From: Bacteroidaceae bacterium
GTDB taxonomy: Bacteria; Bacteroidota; Bacteroidia; Bacteroidales; Bacteroidaceae
Assembly: GCA_017453465.1 (NCBI GenBank)
Contig: JAFTEV010000034.1
Span: 1-46,026 of the forward strand
Direction: 5' to 3'
DNA: 46,026 bases
In this document: one piece after another, positions 34,377-43,569 of the stretch
How positions within the stretch are numbered: position 1 is the stretch's first letter
Layout of the letters: each line of letters starts with the position of its first letter
Program-made: the position numbers and the translations under genes
The notes under the pieces: generated by a model
Database searches by the model: none
What the model was told of the DNA's origin: nothing
Seen by the model: the letters and a program-made list of their open reading frames with translations, nothing else

Positions 34377-36266
34377 ATGAAGAATATCAAGAATAAAATA
34401 AAATATGTGGCAGCGGCAGCTGTCGTGGGTGCAACGGTTTCGGGCTGTTCTCTCGACTTGCTTCCGCTCAACGAGGTCGTGCTCGAAAACTATTGGACCG
34501 ACAAGGCCGATGTGGAGAGCGTGGTAAATTCCTGCTATGTGGCCATGCAAGAAGGCGGCTACATCACGAACCTCATTGTATGGGGAGAAAATCGCTCCGA
34601 AAACACAACGCCCAACTCTTCGGCTCCGAATGATTTGCGCTACCTGATGAAGGGCAATCTGAAGACGACCAATGGTTATTGCAACTGGGCTGCGTTCTAC
34701 AATGTCATCAACCGTTGTAACACTGTGCTCTACTATGCAGAACAGGTGGCACAGAAAGACCCTAACTACACAGAGTCGGACTTCCACATCACGCAGGCCG
34801 AAGTGAAGTTCCTCCGTGCTTATTCCTACTTCACGCTGATTAAGACCTTCAAGGATGTGCCTTTCTCGCTTGAGCCGTCAATCGACGATGACGTGGACTA
34901 CAGCTTGGCCCGCACGCCGTTTGAGACCATTATCAATGCGCTGATTGACGACCTTGAGGGATGCAAGAACTATCCTCCCATCAGGTATTCAACAGCTCTT
35001 TACAATTCGGCTCGCGTCACTCGTGATGCCATGTACGCACTCTTGGCAGAACTGTACCTGTGGCGAGCTTCTGACTCCGGGGCAGAACTGTCGGCCAAAC
35101 AGAATGATTACCGTTCTTGCATTGCCTGCTGCGACTATGTGATTAACCATAAGATTAATCTTTTCAGGGAAAACAATTTCCTGAATGCCAACAATCAGTC
35201 TGTGGATTTGACAAAGGTCTATGACACGTATGTCTATTCCAACTACGGCATTCCATTGCTGAAGGAAGAGGCTGGCACAGGTGTTTCCACTGGCCCTCAG
35301 GGTTACAACTCCATTTTTGGCACAGGCAATTCGTTTGAGTCCATCTTTGAAATCTCTTACACGACGGGTACAGACGACAAGAAGAACACCGATGTTTCTG
35401 TCATGTATGGTGGATATGCCGACAAGGACAAGACGAGTGCAGACAGAATGGTGCTTGCTAACGAGAACCTGATTAACACAGAGCCTGCAGCTACGGCCTA
35501 CAACAACGATGCTCTCTTTGTGGTTCCTTCTGACTACCGTTCCATCGAGAATTTCCACTACACAGGTGGCGGTGGCTCACAGGAAATCTATAAATATGTA
35601 GTGGAGCGCAATCAGGCAGGTAGCAGCTCGTCCTCAATCAATCTGGGTACTGTTGGCACGAAGTTCACAGCTCCTGACACGAAAACAGCCCAGAGTGTTC
35701 GTCGCTGGTCTAATCAGTATGAAAGCTGGATTCTCTACCGCATATCAGAGGTTATCCTGATGCGTGCAGAGGCCGAGATTGAACTGGCTGGCACGATGGA
35801 TAAGGCTGCTACAGCCACAGCAAACTTCACTGGCTATCATGAGGGTGCAAGCCTTGGTTCGGCAGCAGAGCTTTATGCTGATGCCTTCAACTTGATTTGC
35901 GCTGTTTATATGCGTTCAAACCCTGTTGTGAAAGGCAATGCCGGTCACAATTACATGCCAAAGAACGCCAATTACAAATTTGAAGATTACGAGAAACTGC
36001 TGATGTTGGAGCGTCGTCGTGAGTTCCTCTTCGAGGGCAAGCGCTACTACGACCTTGTTCGTCAGGCACGCCGCGAGGGTACCACTGCTAAACTTCAGGA
36101 AGCCATCACTTCCAAGTTTGGCGAAGCTCTGAAATCAATCCTCATCAAGATGTCGAATCTTAACTTTATGTATATGCCAATCCTCAAAAGCCAGATTAAG
36201 GTGAACCCCAAACTCACCCAGAATCCTTGCTACTATGATGAGGAAGAATCTGTAAAACAATACTGA
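34377..36266 (+). CDS. SusD/RagB-like surface lipoprotein, first pair
   Basis: It forms the lid on the SusC before it and binds substrate at the surface. The 629-residue protein has a lipobox with Cys24 (VSGC), the PLNEVVLENYWTDKADVE start typical of SusD, TPR-like helices including AEVKFLRAYSYFTLIKTFKDVPF and ARVTRDAMYALLAELYLWR, and the terminal LLMLERRREFLFEGKRYYDLVR. The spacing is 18 nt to SusC and 3 nt to the next gene, so it is part of the same operon. Confidence 0.94.
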   Translation: MKNIKNKIKYVAAAAVVGATVSGCSLDLLPLNEVVLENYWTDKADVESVVNSCYVAMQEGGYITNLIVWGENRSENTTPNSSAPNDLRYLMKGNLKTTNGYCNWAAFYNVINRCNTVLYYAEQVAQKDPNYTESDFHITQAEVKFLRAYSYFTLIKTFKDVPFSLEPSIDDDVDYSLARTPFETIINALIDDLEGCKNYPPIRYSTALYNSARVTRDAMYALLAELYLWRASDSGAELSAKQNDYRSCIACCDYVINHKINLFRENNFLNANNQSVDLTKVYDTYVYSNYGIPLLKEEAGTGVSTGPQGYNSIFGTGNSFESIFEISYTTGTDDKKNTDVSVMYGGYADKDKTSADRMVLANENLINTEPAATAYNNDALFVVPSDYRSIENFHYTGGGGSQEIYKYVVERNQAGSSSSSINLGTVGTKFTAPDTKTAQSVRRWSNQYESWILYRISEVILMRAEAEIELAGTMDKAATATANFTGYHEGASLGSAAELYADAFNLICAVYMRSNPVVKGNAGHNYMPKNANYKFEDYEKLLMLERRREFLFEGKRYYDLVRQARREGTTAKLQEAITSKFGEALKSILIKMSNLNFMYMPILKSQIKVNPKLTQNPCYYDEEESVKQY

Positions 36267-36269
36267 TTT

Positions 36270-38342
36270 ATGAAAATACTGAATTTTAAGTCTCTGGCTG
36301 TTGCTTTGATTGCAATGACAGCCGTTCAGTTCAGCCTCGTAAGCTGTTCTGATGACCCAGGCGTGGAGAACTATTACACCAGTACTTCAGAATATGCTAC
36401 TGACTATTTGCAAGGAAACGACCAGTACAGCATGTATGTGCAGATTTTGCAGCGTGCCACTGGTGCAAAAGGCAATCTGCGCCTCGTAGAGCTTCTTGCA
36501 TCTTATGGTTCTTACACTGTTTTTGCGCCGACCAACGACGCTGTGAAAATGTTCCTTGCCAGCAAGGGCGTGTCTTCTGTGGATGAACTCCCGAAGGAAG
36601 ACTGCGACACGGTGGCTCTGAACTCCATCATCGAAACCGCATACTTCACGACAGACGTGAGCGACGGTACATATCCCCAGTCGAACATGTTGGACCAGTA
36701 CCTGACCATCCGCAGCGACAGCGACTTGGTGTCCAATCCGGGTCAAGTCACACTGGCCATGTATGTCAACGATGCCCGTCTGATTCAGACCGACGACTCT
36801 GTGTCAAACGGTGTGGTTCATACCGTGGACAGGGTAGTGCTCACCAGCACACAGATGATTTCTGAGTTTATTGACGAAGACGAAAACTGCTCACTCTATG
36901 CACAGGCTCTGAAAGCTACAGGAGTAGATAAGCTCATGCTGGAGTATGAAGACGAAACCTACTCGGTAGGTAGTGACTCCATCGACTGGACAAACGATGC
37001 ACTTGTTTTGCCAACAGCTTCCGAGTCGGATAACGTGGCCTACATGGAGCACCGTTATTACAAGTACACATTCTTCATTTGTCCCGACTCTGTGCTGGAG
37101 GAAAAGTACGGCATCACTACGCTGGACGACCTTCGTGCAAAAGCACACGAACTCTACGACCCCGTTTATCCTGAGGATGCCAACATTACAGACGAAACCG
37201 ACCGCCGCAATGCGCTCAACCGCTTCATTTCTTACCACATCCTCGACCGTTACGGTTCTTACTACACGCTGACTGCCGTTGACGGACAAAACTCTACGCT
37301 GGCCATCAACTGGAACCGCCGTAAGTGGGACATCGCAGACTGGTATGAAACCATGATGCCGCACTCCATCCTGAAGTGCTCTTTCCCATCAGGAACTCAG
37401 GCCGGTCTTTACATCAACCGCCGTGGTGTGCAGTCACGTGCCGATGAGCGCGGTGTGTTTGTTCGTGGTGCCAAGGTCACTCCTACATCCGACATGAACA
37501 AGGTGAATACCTGTCTCAATGGTATCTACCACTACATCGACGACATCATTGCATACGACGAGAACACACAGAACGTGGTGCTCAACGAGCGTCTGCGCAT
37601 AGATGCCTCTACACTCTCGCCTGACTTCATGACCAGTGAGGCCCGTGGCCACTACACACGTTCAAATTACGAGAACGGTAAGTATGGTATCTGGGACAAC
37701 ACAACCAACCACAACAACAAGCAAACTTGTCTCGGCTTCAAGGCTGGCTATGCCAAGAACTTTGAATATACCAACAACACCCACCTGCATGTGCGTCCAC
37801 GTACACTTTCGTTCTGGTCCTATCAGGGTGACGAGGTGACCATCCTTGGTATCTTCGACTTCAAGGTGAAGATTCCTCCTGTTCCGGCAGGCACCTATGA
37901 GCTTCGTCTGTTCACTTGCGTTGATTTCTCCAACCGTGGTATCATTCAGGTTTACATTGACGATATTCCACAGGGCATCCCATTCGATATGCGCCCAGGC
38001 GGAACAGTCCTGTTCGGATGGCAGTCTGATACATCGCTGGGTGACGAAGATGCTATTGCTTCCTTCGACAAGTCTATCCACAACCTGGGCTGGATGAAGG
38101 GACCAAAATCCTACTATTCTGCAAGCACCGAATCTGGTGGCACACAGGGAACTTGTTTCCGCGATGCACCCAATACGATTCGTAAGGTGCTGGGGCACTT
38201 CACCACAGATGGCAAGACCGACCACTACTTACGTTTCCAGCAGAAGCTTGAATCGACGAAGAATGCTATGAACTTCGACTTCCTCGAAGTATGTCCAAGC
38301 TCGGTTTACAACAACGAGTACTACGCAGAGGATAGATGGTAA
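36270..38342 (+). CDS. fasciclin (FAS1) lipoprotein, second
   Basis: The 690-residue protein has a lipobox with Cys26 (LVSC) and an acidic SDDPG after it. A first FAS1 unit shows YTVFAPTNDAVKMFL (about 82) and NGVVHTVDRVVL (about 181); a second shows TFFICPDSVLEEKYG (about 262) and NGIYHYIDDIIAYD (about 417). The last about 250 residues form a beta-rich domain with GTYELRLFTCVDFSNRGIIQVYIDD, which looks like a jelly-roll, perhaps sugar-binding. Only 3 nt separate it from SusD. Probably surface-exposed and part of the ligand-binding assembly, by inference. Confidence 0.87.
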   Translation: MKILNFKSLAVALIAMTAVQFSLVSCSDDPGVENYYTSTSEYATDYLQGNDQYSMYVQILQRATGAKGNLRLVELLASYGSYTVFAPTNDAVKMFLASKGVSSVDELPKEDCDTVALNSIIETAYFTTDVSDGTYPQSNMLDQYLTIRSDSDLVSNPGQVTLAMYVNDARLIQTDDSVSNGVVHTVDRVVLTSTQMISEFIDEDENCSLYAQALKATGVDKLMLEYEDETYSVGSDSIDWTNDALVLPTASESDNVAYMEHRYYKYTFFICPDSVLEEKYGITTLDDLRAKAHELYDPVYPEDANITDETDRRNALNRFISYHILDRYGSYYTLTAVDGQNSTLAINWNRRKWDIADWYETMMPHSILKCSFPSGTQAGLYINRRGVQSRADERGVFVRGAKVTPTSDMNKVNTCLNGIYHYIDDIIAYDENTQNVVLNERLRIDASTLSPDFMTSEARGHYTRSNYENGKYGIWDNTTNHNNKQTCLGFKAGYAKNFEYTNNTHLHVRPRTLSFWSYQGDEVTILGIFDFKVKIPPVPAGTYELRLFTCVDFSNRGIIQVYIDDIPQGIPFDMRPGGTVLFGWQSDTSLGDEDAIASFDKSIHNLGWMKGPKSYYSASTESGGTQGTCFRDAPNTIRKVLGHFTTDGKTDHYLRFQQKLESTKNAMNFDFLEVCPSSVYNNEYYAEDRW

Positions 38343-38362
38343 AACTATTAAAATAAAGAACT

Positions 38363-40267
38363 ATGAACAATCATATAAAAAACACATTCCGCACAGGAGT
38401 ACTTGCAGCAGCAGGTCTTGTAGCAATGTATTCTTGTTCTGATACGTGGGATGACCATTACAATGGCACTGCCTCTTCCGCCTCTGTTTTCGACGGAACC
38501 ACGATGCAGGCCATTGAGCAGCAGGCACCCGACTTTGCTGCTGTTCTCAAGGCTGCTGGCTTTGACCGCGAACTGGCTTCGTCCAACACGTACACTGTAT
38601 GGTGTCCTGCCAATGGCACATTCAACAAAGACAGCTTGATTGCTGTGGCTCAGTCAGACTCGGCTGCTGTTGTGAAGCGATTCATCCAGAACCATGTGGC
38701 CCGCTACAATGTTTCGCTGGGTCTTGAACCCCAAGAGGTGACACTCCTCAACACCAAGTTGCTGACCATGTCGGACAAGCAGACACACAAGATTGGCAAT
38801 GTCAATATCTCTGAGACAAGGAACAACATCAAGTGCAACAATGGTATTCTCCACTTCATTGATGGGCAGATTCCTTTCCAGAACAACATCTTTGAACTGA
38901 TAGAGCAGGAGTACCTGCGTTCAACCAATCCCACCAAGGCCGACAGTTCACTCTATGCCTTCTTGCAGGTGTTCAATGAGGACTCACTGCTCGAAAACAA
39001 GTCGGTAAGCCGAGGCGTGGATGAGAACGGCGAAAAGATTTGGGTCGATTCAGTGACACTGCGCAACAACACTGTCCTGAAGAATGTCGATGCACTTGTT
39101 TACGATGAAGACTCAAGCTACATCGCACTCATTCCTTCCGTTGAAGCTTTCCAGAAGCGTTATTCTGAGGCAAAGTCTCTGCTCAAGTTCAATCCTCACA
39201 TGGACGAGGGTCTGGAGTACAAGAAGACCGACTCTCTGCAGAACTACTACGCCAACATGTTCTCAATGAACGACCTCTTCTTCAACCGCAATGCCAACGA
39301 GCACTGGGAAGACTCACTCAAATCCACCATCTATTCTCCAATGGACTGGCCTTACGGTCTTTACTACCGCAAGGCGGACAATGTGCACCACGGCCTTCCA
39401 GAGGACAGGGGTGTGAACGACATCCTTGCCACTGTCGGAGTGGCCGATTCCATCACTTGCTCCAATGGTATTGCTTATCTGATAGACGAATACCCCATGT
39501 CTATCTATGAGCAGTATTTCAAGAAACTGAAGATTAGAGCCAGCTCGTTCACCTTGGACGATGCATCCCGTTCAGGCAATCCTCAGACGGGTGGCCTTCT
39601 GACCAAGAACATCGGTTCCGTCAGCTCTATGTCAGGCACATGGACCGTGGCCTACTGGAAGGAAATCAATCCGAAGCTTGATGTCAATGGCGACACCATC
39701 GGATATGATACGATTTGGGCAGGTGACTCACACGTCCAGACATATTACTATATGGACGTTCCGCCATCATCTAACACGGTGAACCCCAACATCGCATTCA
39801 AGATTTCTGGCAACCTTTCTGGCAAATACGACCTTTACATCGTAACGACTCCGCTCTGGTTCAAGCCCGGAAACTCCTTGACAACAGAGCCGCGTGCCTA
39901 TCGTTTCAATGCCAACATCTACGAAATGGGTACAGACGGCAACTACCCCAACAAGGGTACAGCATTGCTGAATCCTGCCGATAACAGCAAAGTATTTACC
40001 ACGCCGACCCCGACAAGCATTGCAGCCATCACAGACACCACTTATCTTGGTGCGTATGAGTTTAAGTACGCCTACTACGCACAAGACGAGCCAGGCGTGA
40101 TACTCCAGCTTGTTACTGCCATTTCTTCAAGTCAAACAAAGTCATTCTCTCGCGAAATGCTGATTACAGGTTTCATCCTCAAGCCACACGACGACTCTGC
40201 ACTTGAAGAATCCCGGGCCAAGAGACGTGACGATGATTCTATTATTAACACCACTAAAAAATACTAA
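38363..40267 (+). CDS. fasciclin (FAS1) lipoprotein, third
   Basis: The 634-residue protein has a lipobox with Cys25 (MYSC) followed by SDTWDD. FAS1 motifs are YTVWCPANGTFNKDSL (about 77) with NGILHFIDGQI (about 160), and YIALIPSVEAFQKRY (about 253) with NGIAYLIDEYPM (about 368). A beta-rich C-terminal domain (about 385-610) follows, then a charged tail with RAKRRDDDS. The tail recalls the AKRRR end of the first FAS1 protein. The next SusC begins 2 nt after the stop, so the operon continues. Confidence 0.87.
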   Translation: MNNHIKNTFRTGVLAAAGLVAMYSCSDTWDDHYNGTASSASVFDGTTMQAIEQQAPDFAAVLKAAGFDRELASSNTYTVWCPANGTFNKDSLIAVAQSDSAAVVKRFIQNHVARYNVSLGLEPQEVTLLNTKLLTMSDKQTHKIGNVNISETRNNIKCNNGILHFIDGQIPFQNNIFELIEQEYLRSTNPTKADSSLYAFLQVFNEDSLLENKSVSRGVDENGEKIWVDSVTLRNNTVLKNVDALVYDEDSSYIALIPSVEAFQKRYSEAKSLLKFNPHMDEGLEYKKTDSLQNYYANMFSMNDLFFNRNANEHWEDSLKSTIYSPMDWPYGLYYRKADNVHHGLPEDRGVNDILATVGVADSITCSNGIAYLIDEYPMSIYEQYFKKLKIRASSFTLDDASRSGNPQTGGLLTKNIGSVSSMSGTWTVAYWKEINPKLDVNGDTIGYDTIWAGDSHVQTYYYMDVPPSSNTVNPNIAFKISGNLSGKYDLYIVTTPLWFKPGNSLTTEPRAYRFNANIYEMGTDGNYPNKGTALLNPADNSKVFTTPTPTSIAAITDTTYLGAYEFKYAYYAQDEPGVILQLVTAISSSQTKSFSREMLITGFILKPHDDSALEESRAKRRDDDSIINTTKKY

Positions 40268-40269
40268 CT

Positions 40270-43200
40270 ATGCAGCACTTCAATAATTTTGGATTGACTT
40301 TGTCAAGCTTAAAGTTTGCAGCATTGGCGCTTTTCCTCGGAACAGCACTTCCAATGGCTGCACAAGAGGAAGCAGAAACAGAAGGGGCTGCTGAAGCTGC
40401 GGCAGCACCCAAGCGCAGTGCCAAACCTGCCAAGAAATATCCGACGATAGAAGTATCGGGTAGGGTAGTGGATGCTGCCACAGGCGAACCTCTTGCTGGT
40501 GCCCAGATTCAGGCATACAACAACCGCAACTACACAGCAATGACGGGCGAAGATGGCACATTCGTCATCAAAGTCCCTAAGTTTGTCACATCGCTTGCTG
40601 TAAACCTCGAAGGATACAATCTCAACCGCACAGCTCTCAATGGCCGCACGTCGAATGTGGAAGTGACACTACACTCCGACCTCTTCCTCGGTGATTACAA
40701 GGCCAAGACCTCTGCCAGCCGCTCGGTTGACACCAAAGACTTTGAAACATCTACAGCAATCACCATTGACGAAGAGATACAGAACCGTCTGGGTGCCGAC
40801 ATCCACACGATTCAGCGTTCTGCCAACAGAGGCCAGGGCGCATCCATGTTCATCAACGGTTTCAATTCGCTCAACTCCAATGCCCAGCCCCTCATCGTGC
40901 TCGACGGTGTCATCTACGACCAGATGTACGACACAGAGATGCTGCATTCGGGCTATTTCAACAACCTGCTTCAGTCCATTAACCTGGAGGACATCGAAAG
41001 CGTAGAAGTCTTGAAGAACGGAACAGCCATTTACGGTGCCAAGGCAGCCAATGGTGTTATCCTCATCAAGACAAAGCGTTGCCGCTCAATGGCCACCCGC
41101 ATTGATGTCAACATCAGCGGCGGCGTGGAACTCCGTCCCAAGACCATGGAAATGATGGATGCCGAGACCTATCGTTCCTACACATCCGAACTGCTCGGTA
41201 CCACTGGCACAAAGGTGACAGACTTCAAGTTCCTCAACACCGACCCCAAGTACTATTATTATAATATGTACCATAATAATACGAACTGGAAGGACGAGGT
41301 TTACCGCAAGACTGCATGGACACAGAACTACGGCATTGCCATCCAGGGTGGTGACGATGTAGCTGCATACAACCTCTCGGTGGGCTACATGAACTCAAAG
41401 TCAACGCTCAAGGCTAATGACATGCAGCGTTTCAACATCCGTTTCAACACCGACATCAACTTCAACAAGTGGTTCTCCACACAGTTCGATGCCAGCTACA
41501 CCAATGTGACTCGCGACCTGCGCGACGACGGTCTGAACTCCGAGTTCAACGTCTCCTCGCTTGCTTCGCCATCATTCTTGGCACTGGCCAAATCGCCATT
41601 CCTGGCACCCTACGACTTTGCCACAGACGGCTCCATCACATCGTTCATCTCTGATGCCGACACCTACCTCGACGAAATTCTTGGCACCAAGGCTTCTGTA
41701 GCCAACCCCACAGCCATTCTCGAAAACGGTGAGGCCAAGAACAAGAACCACTCCGACTGTACGATGATTAACCTGGCCATTGCTCCCAAGTGGCAGCCAA
41801 CGAGAAACTTCTTCCTTTCTGACCGTTTCTCTTACACCATGCAGAGCTTTGACGAAGCCTACTACACACCAATCAAGGGTATGCCAAGCTACCGGGCAGC
41901 CGGCAACGAGGCCGCTACCCACAATGCCAAGTACTCGCTCTACTCCAAGCACAACGCCGTCTTCAACGACCTGCGTGCCGACTGGACCATCCTGCCCGAC
42001 GGACCTCATCGCCTGGAGGCATTTGGGGGTTTCCGCTTCATGAGCGACAGCTTCACCTCTTCCTACCTGATTGGTGACAACACCGGTAACGACAAGACAC
42101 CAAACAACTCATCCTCTCAGGCCAACAAGCGCACACGTGGTGACGACCTCTCATGGAAGTCGCTGGCCTACTACGTCAACGTCGAGTACAACTTCCAGGA
42201 GAAATACTATCTGCAAGGACAGGTTGCAGCAGAGTCTTCCTCTCGCTTCGGTAAGGACGCAACGGGTGGTCTGAAACTCTTCGGAGTGCCCTGGGGCATC
42301 TTCCCCTCCATTCAGGGAGCCTGGGTTCTCACCAACGAAAGCTGGTTCCAGCCCAGCAAGGGCGTGAACATGCTGAAGCTGAACGTCGGCTTCGAGTCTG
42401 TAGGCAACGACGGCATTAACAACAGTGCAACACTTACCTACATGTCGTCAGCCTCTCTGCTCAACAATCAGGCCACATCCATCGGACTCACCAACATCGG
42501 TAGCTCGGCACTGCGCTGGGAGACAACTAACCGCTTCAATGCCGGCATCGAGGGCAACTTCCTCAACAACCGCTTGACAGTTCGCTTCAACTACTTCAAC
42601 TCAAAGACAAGCAACCTCATTGCACTCGGCTCATTGGCCTACGTAGCTGGTCTGACCAACTACTCATTCTACACCAACGACGGCGCACTGAAGAACCAAG
42701 GCTTCGACTTTGCCTTCAACGCCAAGCTTGTTGACACGAAGAATTTCAAGTTCGACTTGGGCGCCAGCCTGGGTCACTACAAGAACAAGCTGACACAGCT
42801 GCCCGACGGCAAGACCTCATTCACGACCGACATGTTCGGCGCAACCATCCTGTCCGAAGTAGGACGCAGTGCAGGTGTCTTCTATGGTCTCAAGACCGAT
42901 GGAGTCTATGCAACCTCCGAGGCAGCCAAGGCTGATGGCAAGTACATCCTGGACGCTGCTGGCAACAAGGTCTTCTATCAGGCTGGCGACATGAAGTTCA
43001 TTGAGCAGACCCCCGATGGCGAAATCAATGCCCTCGACCGCACGGTCATTGGCGACCCCAATCCCGACATCTATGGCAACATTACGCTCAACTTCAACTT
43101 CTGGGAGCGTTTCAATGTCGCTGCAAACTTCAAGTACTCTCTGGGCAACGACATCTACAACTACCAGCGTGCACTGCTCGAAAGCGGCTCCATGTTCCTC

Positions 43201-43554
43201 AACCAGACCACAGCCGTCACACGTCGCTGGGCTGCCGAAGGACAATACACCGACATTCCGCGTGCATCCTACGGTGATGTCATGGGCAACAGCCAGTTCT
43301 CCGACCGCTGGATTGAAGACGGCTCTTACCTCAAGCTCAAGAACGTAACCCTCTCCTATAAGATTCCCATTCGCAACGAATACATCCAGGGAATTACCAT
43401 CTGGGCTGCTGCAAACAACCTCTTCACGCTCTCCAAGTATCTTGGTGCTGACCCCGAAGTCTCTTGCGGCAACAGTGTGCTCATGCAAGGCATCGACGCT
43501 GGCTACCTCTCTGCAGGTCGCAGCTTCCACCTTGGTGTCAAGATTAATCTCTAA
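40270..43554 (+). CDS. SusC-like TonB-dependent outer-membrane transporter, second pair
   Basis: The 1094-residue protein has a signal peptide ending near residue 32, then an unusual Ala/Glu/Lys/Pro-rich linker (about 33-57) before the CarboxypepD-reg-like domain VSGRVVDAATGEPLAGAQIQAY. The plug has ADIHTIQRSANRGQGASMFING, PLIVLDGVIYD and IESVEVLKNGTAIYGAKAANG, but its first motif diverges from the usual VxxALQGxxxG form. The barrel ends FHLGVKINL. It differs strongly from the first SusC in plug and linker, so the two are not recent duplicates. Confidence 0.93.
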   Translation: MQHFNNFGLTLSSLKFAALALFLGTALPMAAQEEAETEGAAEAAAAPKRSAKPAKKYPTIEVSGRVVDAATGEPLAGAQIQAYNNRNYTAMTGEDGTFVIKVPKFVTSLAVNLEGYNLNRTALNGRTSNVEVTLHSDLFLGDYKAKTSASRSVDTKDFETSTAITIDEEIQNRLGADIHTIQRSANRGQGASMFINGFNSLNSNAQPLIVLDGVIYDQMYDTEMLHSGYFNNLLQSINLEDIESVEVLKNGTAIYGAKAANGVILIKTKRCRSMATRIDVNISGGVELRPKTMEMMDAETYRSYTSELLGTTGTKVTDFKFLNTDPKYYYYNMYHNNTNWKDEVYRKTAWTQNYGIAIQGGDDVAAYNLSVGYMNSKSTLKANDMQRFNIRFNTDINFNKWFSTQFDASYTNVTRDLRDDGLNSEFNVSSLASPSFLALAKSPFLAPYDFATDGSITSFISDADTYLDEILGTKASVANPTAILENGEAKNKNHSDCTMINLAIAPKWQPTRNFFLSDRFSYTMQSFDEAYYTPIKGMPSYRAAGNEAATHNAKYSLYSKHNAVFNDLRADWTILPDGPHRLEAFGGFRFMSDSFTSSYLIGDNTGNDKTPNNSSSQANKRTRGDDLSWKSLAYYVNVEYNFQEKYYLQGQVAAESSSRFGKDATGGLKLFGVPWGIFPSIQGAWVLTNESWFQPSKGVNMLKLNVGFESVGNDGINNSATLTYMSSASLLNNQATSIGLTNIGSSALRWETTNRFNAGIEGNFLNNRLTVRFNYFNSKTSNLIALGSLAYVAGLTNYSFYTNDGALKNQGFDFAFNAKLVDTKNFKFDLGASLGHYKNKLTQLPDGKTSFTTDMFGATILSEVGRSAGVFYGLKTDGVYATSEAAKADGKYILDAAGNKVFYQAGDMKFIEQTPDGEINALDRTVIGDPNPDIYGNITLNFNFWERFNVAANFKYSLGNDIYNYQRALLESGSMFLNQTTAVTRRWAAEGQYTDIPRASYGDVMGNSQFSDRWIEDGSYLKLKNVTLSYKIPIRNEYIQGITIWAAANNLFTLSKYLGADPEVSCGNSVLMQGIDAGYLSAGRSFHLGVKINL

Positions 43555-43569
43555 AAACACGTAAAACTC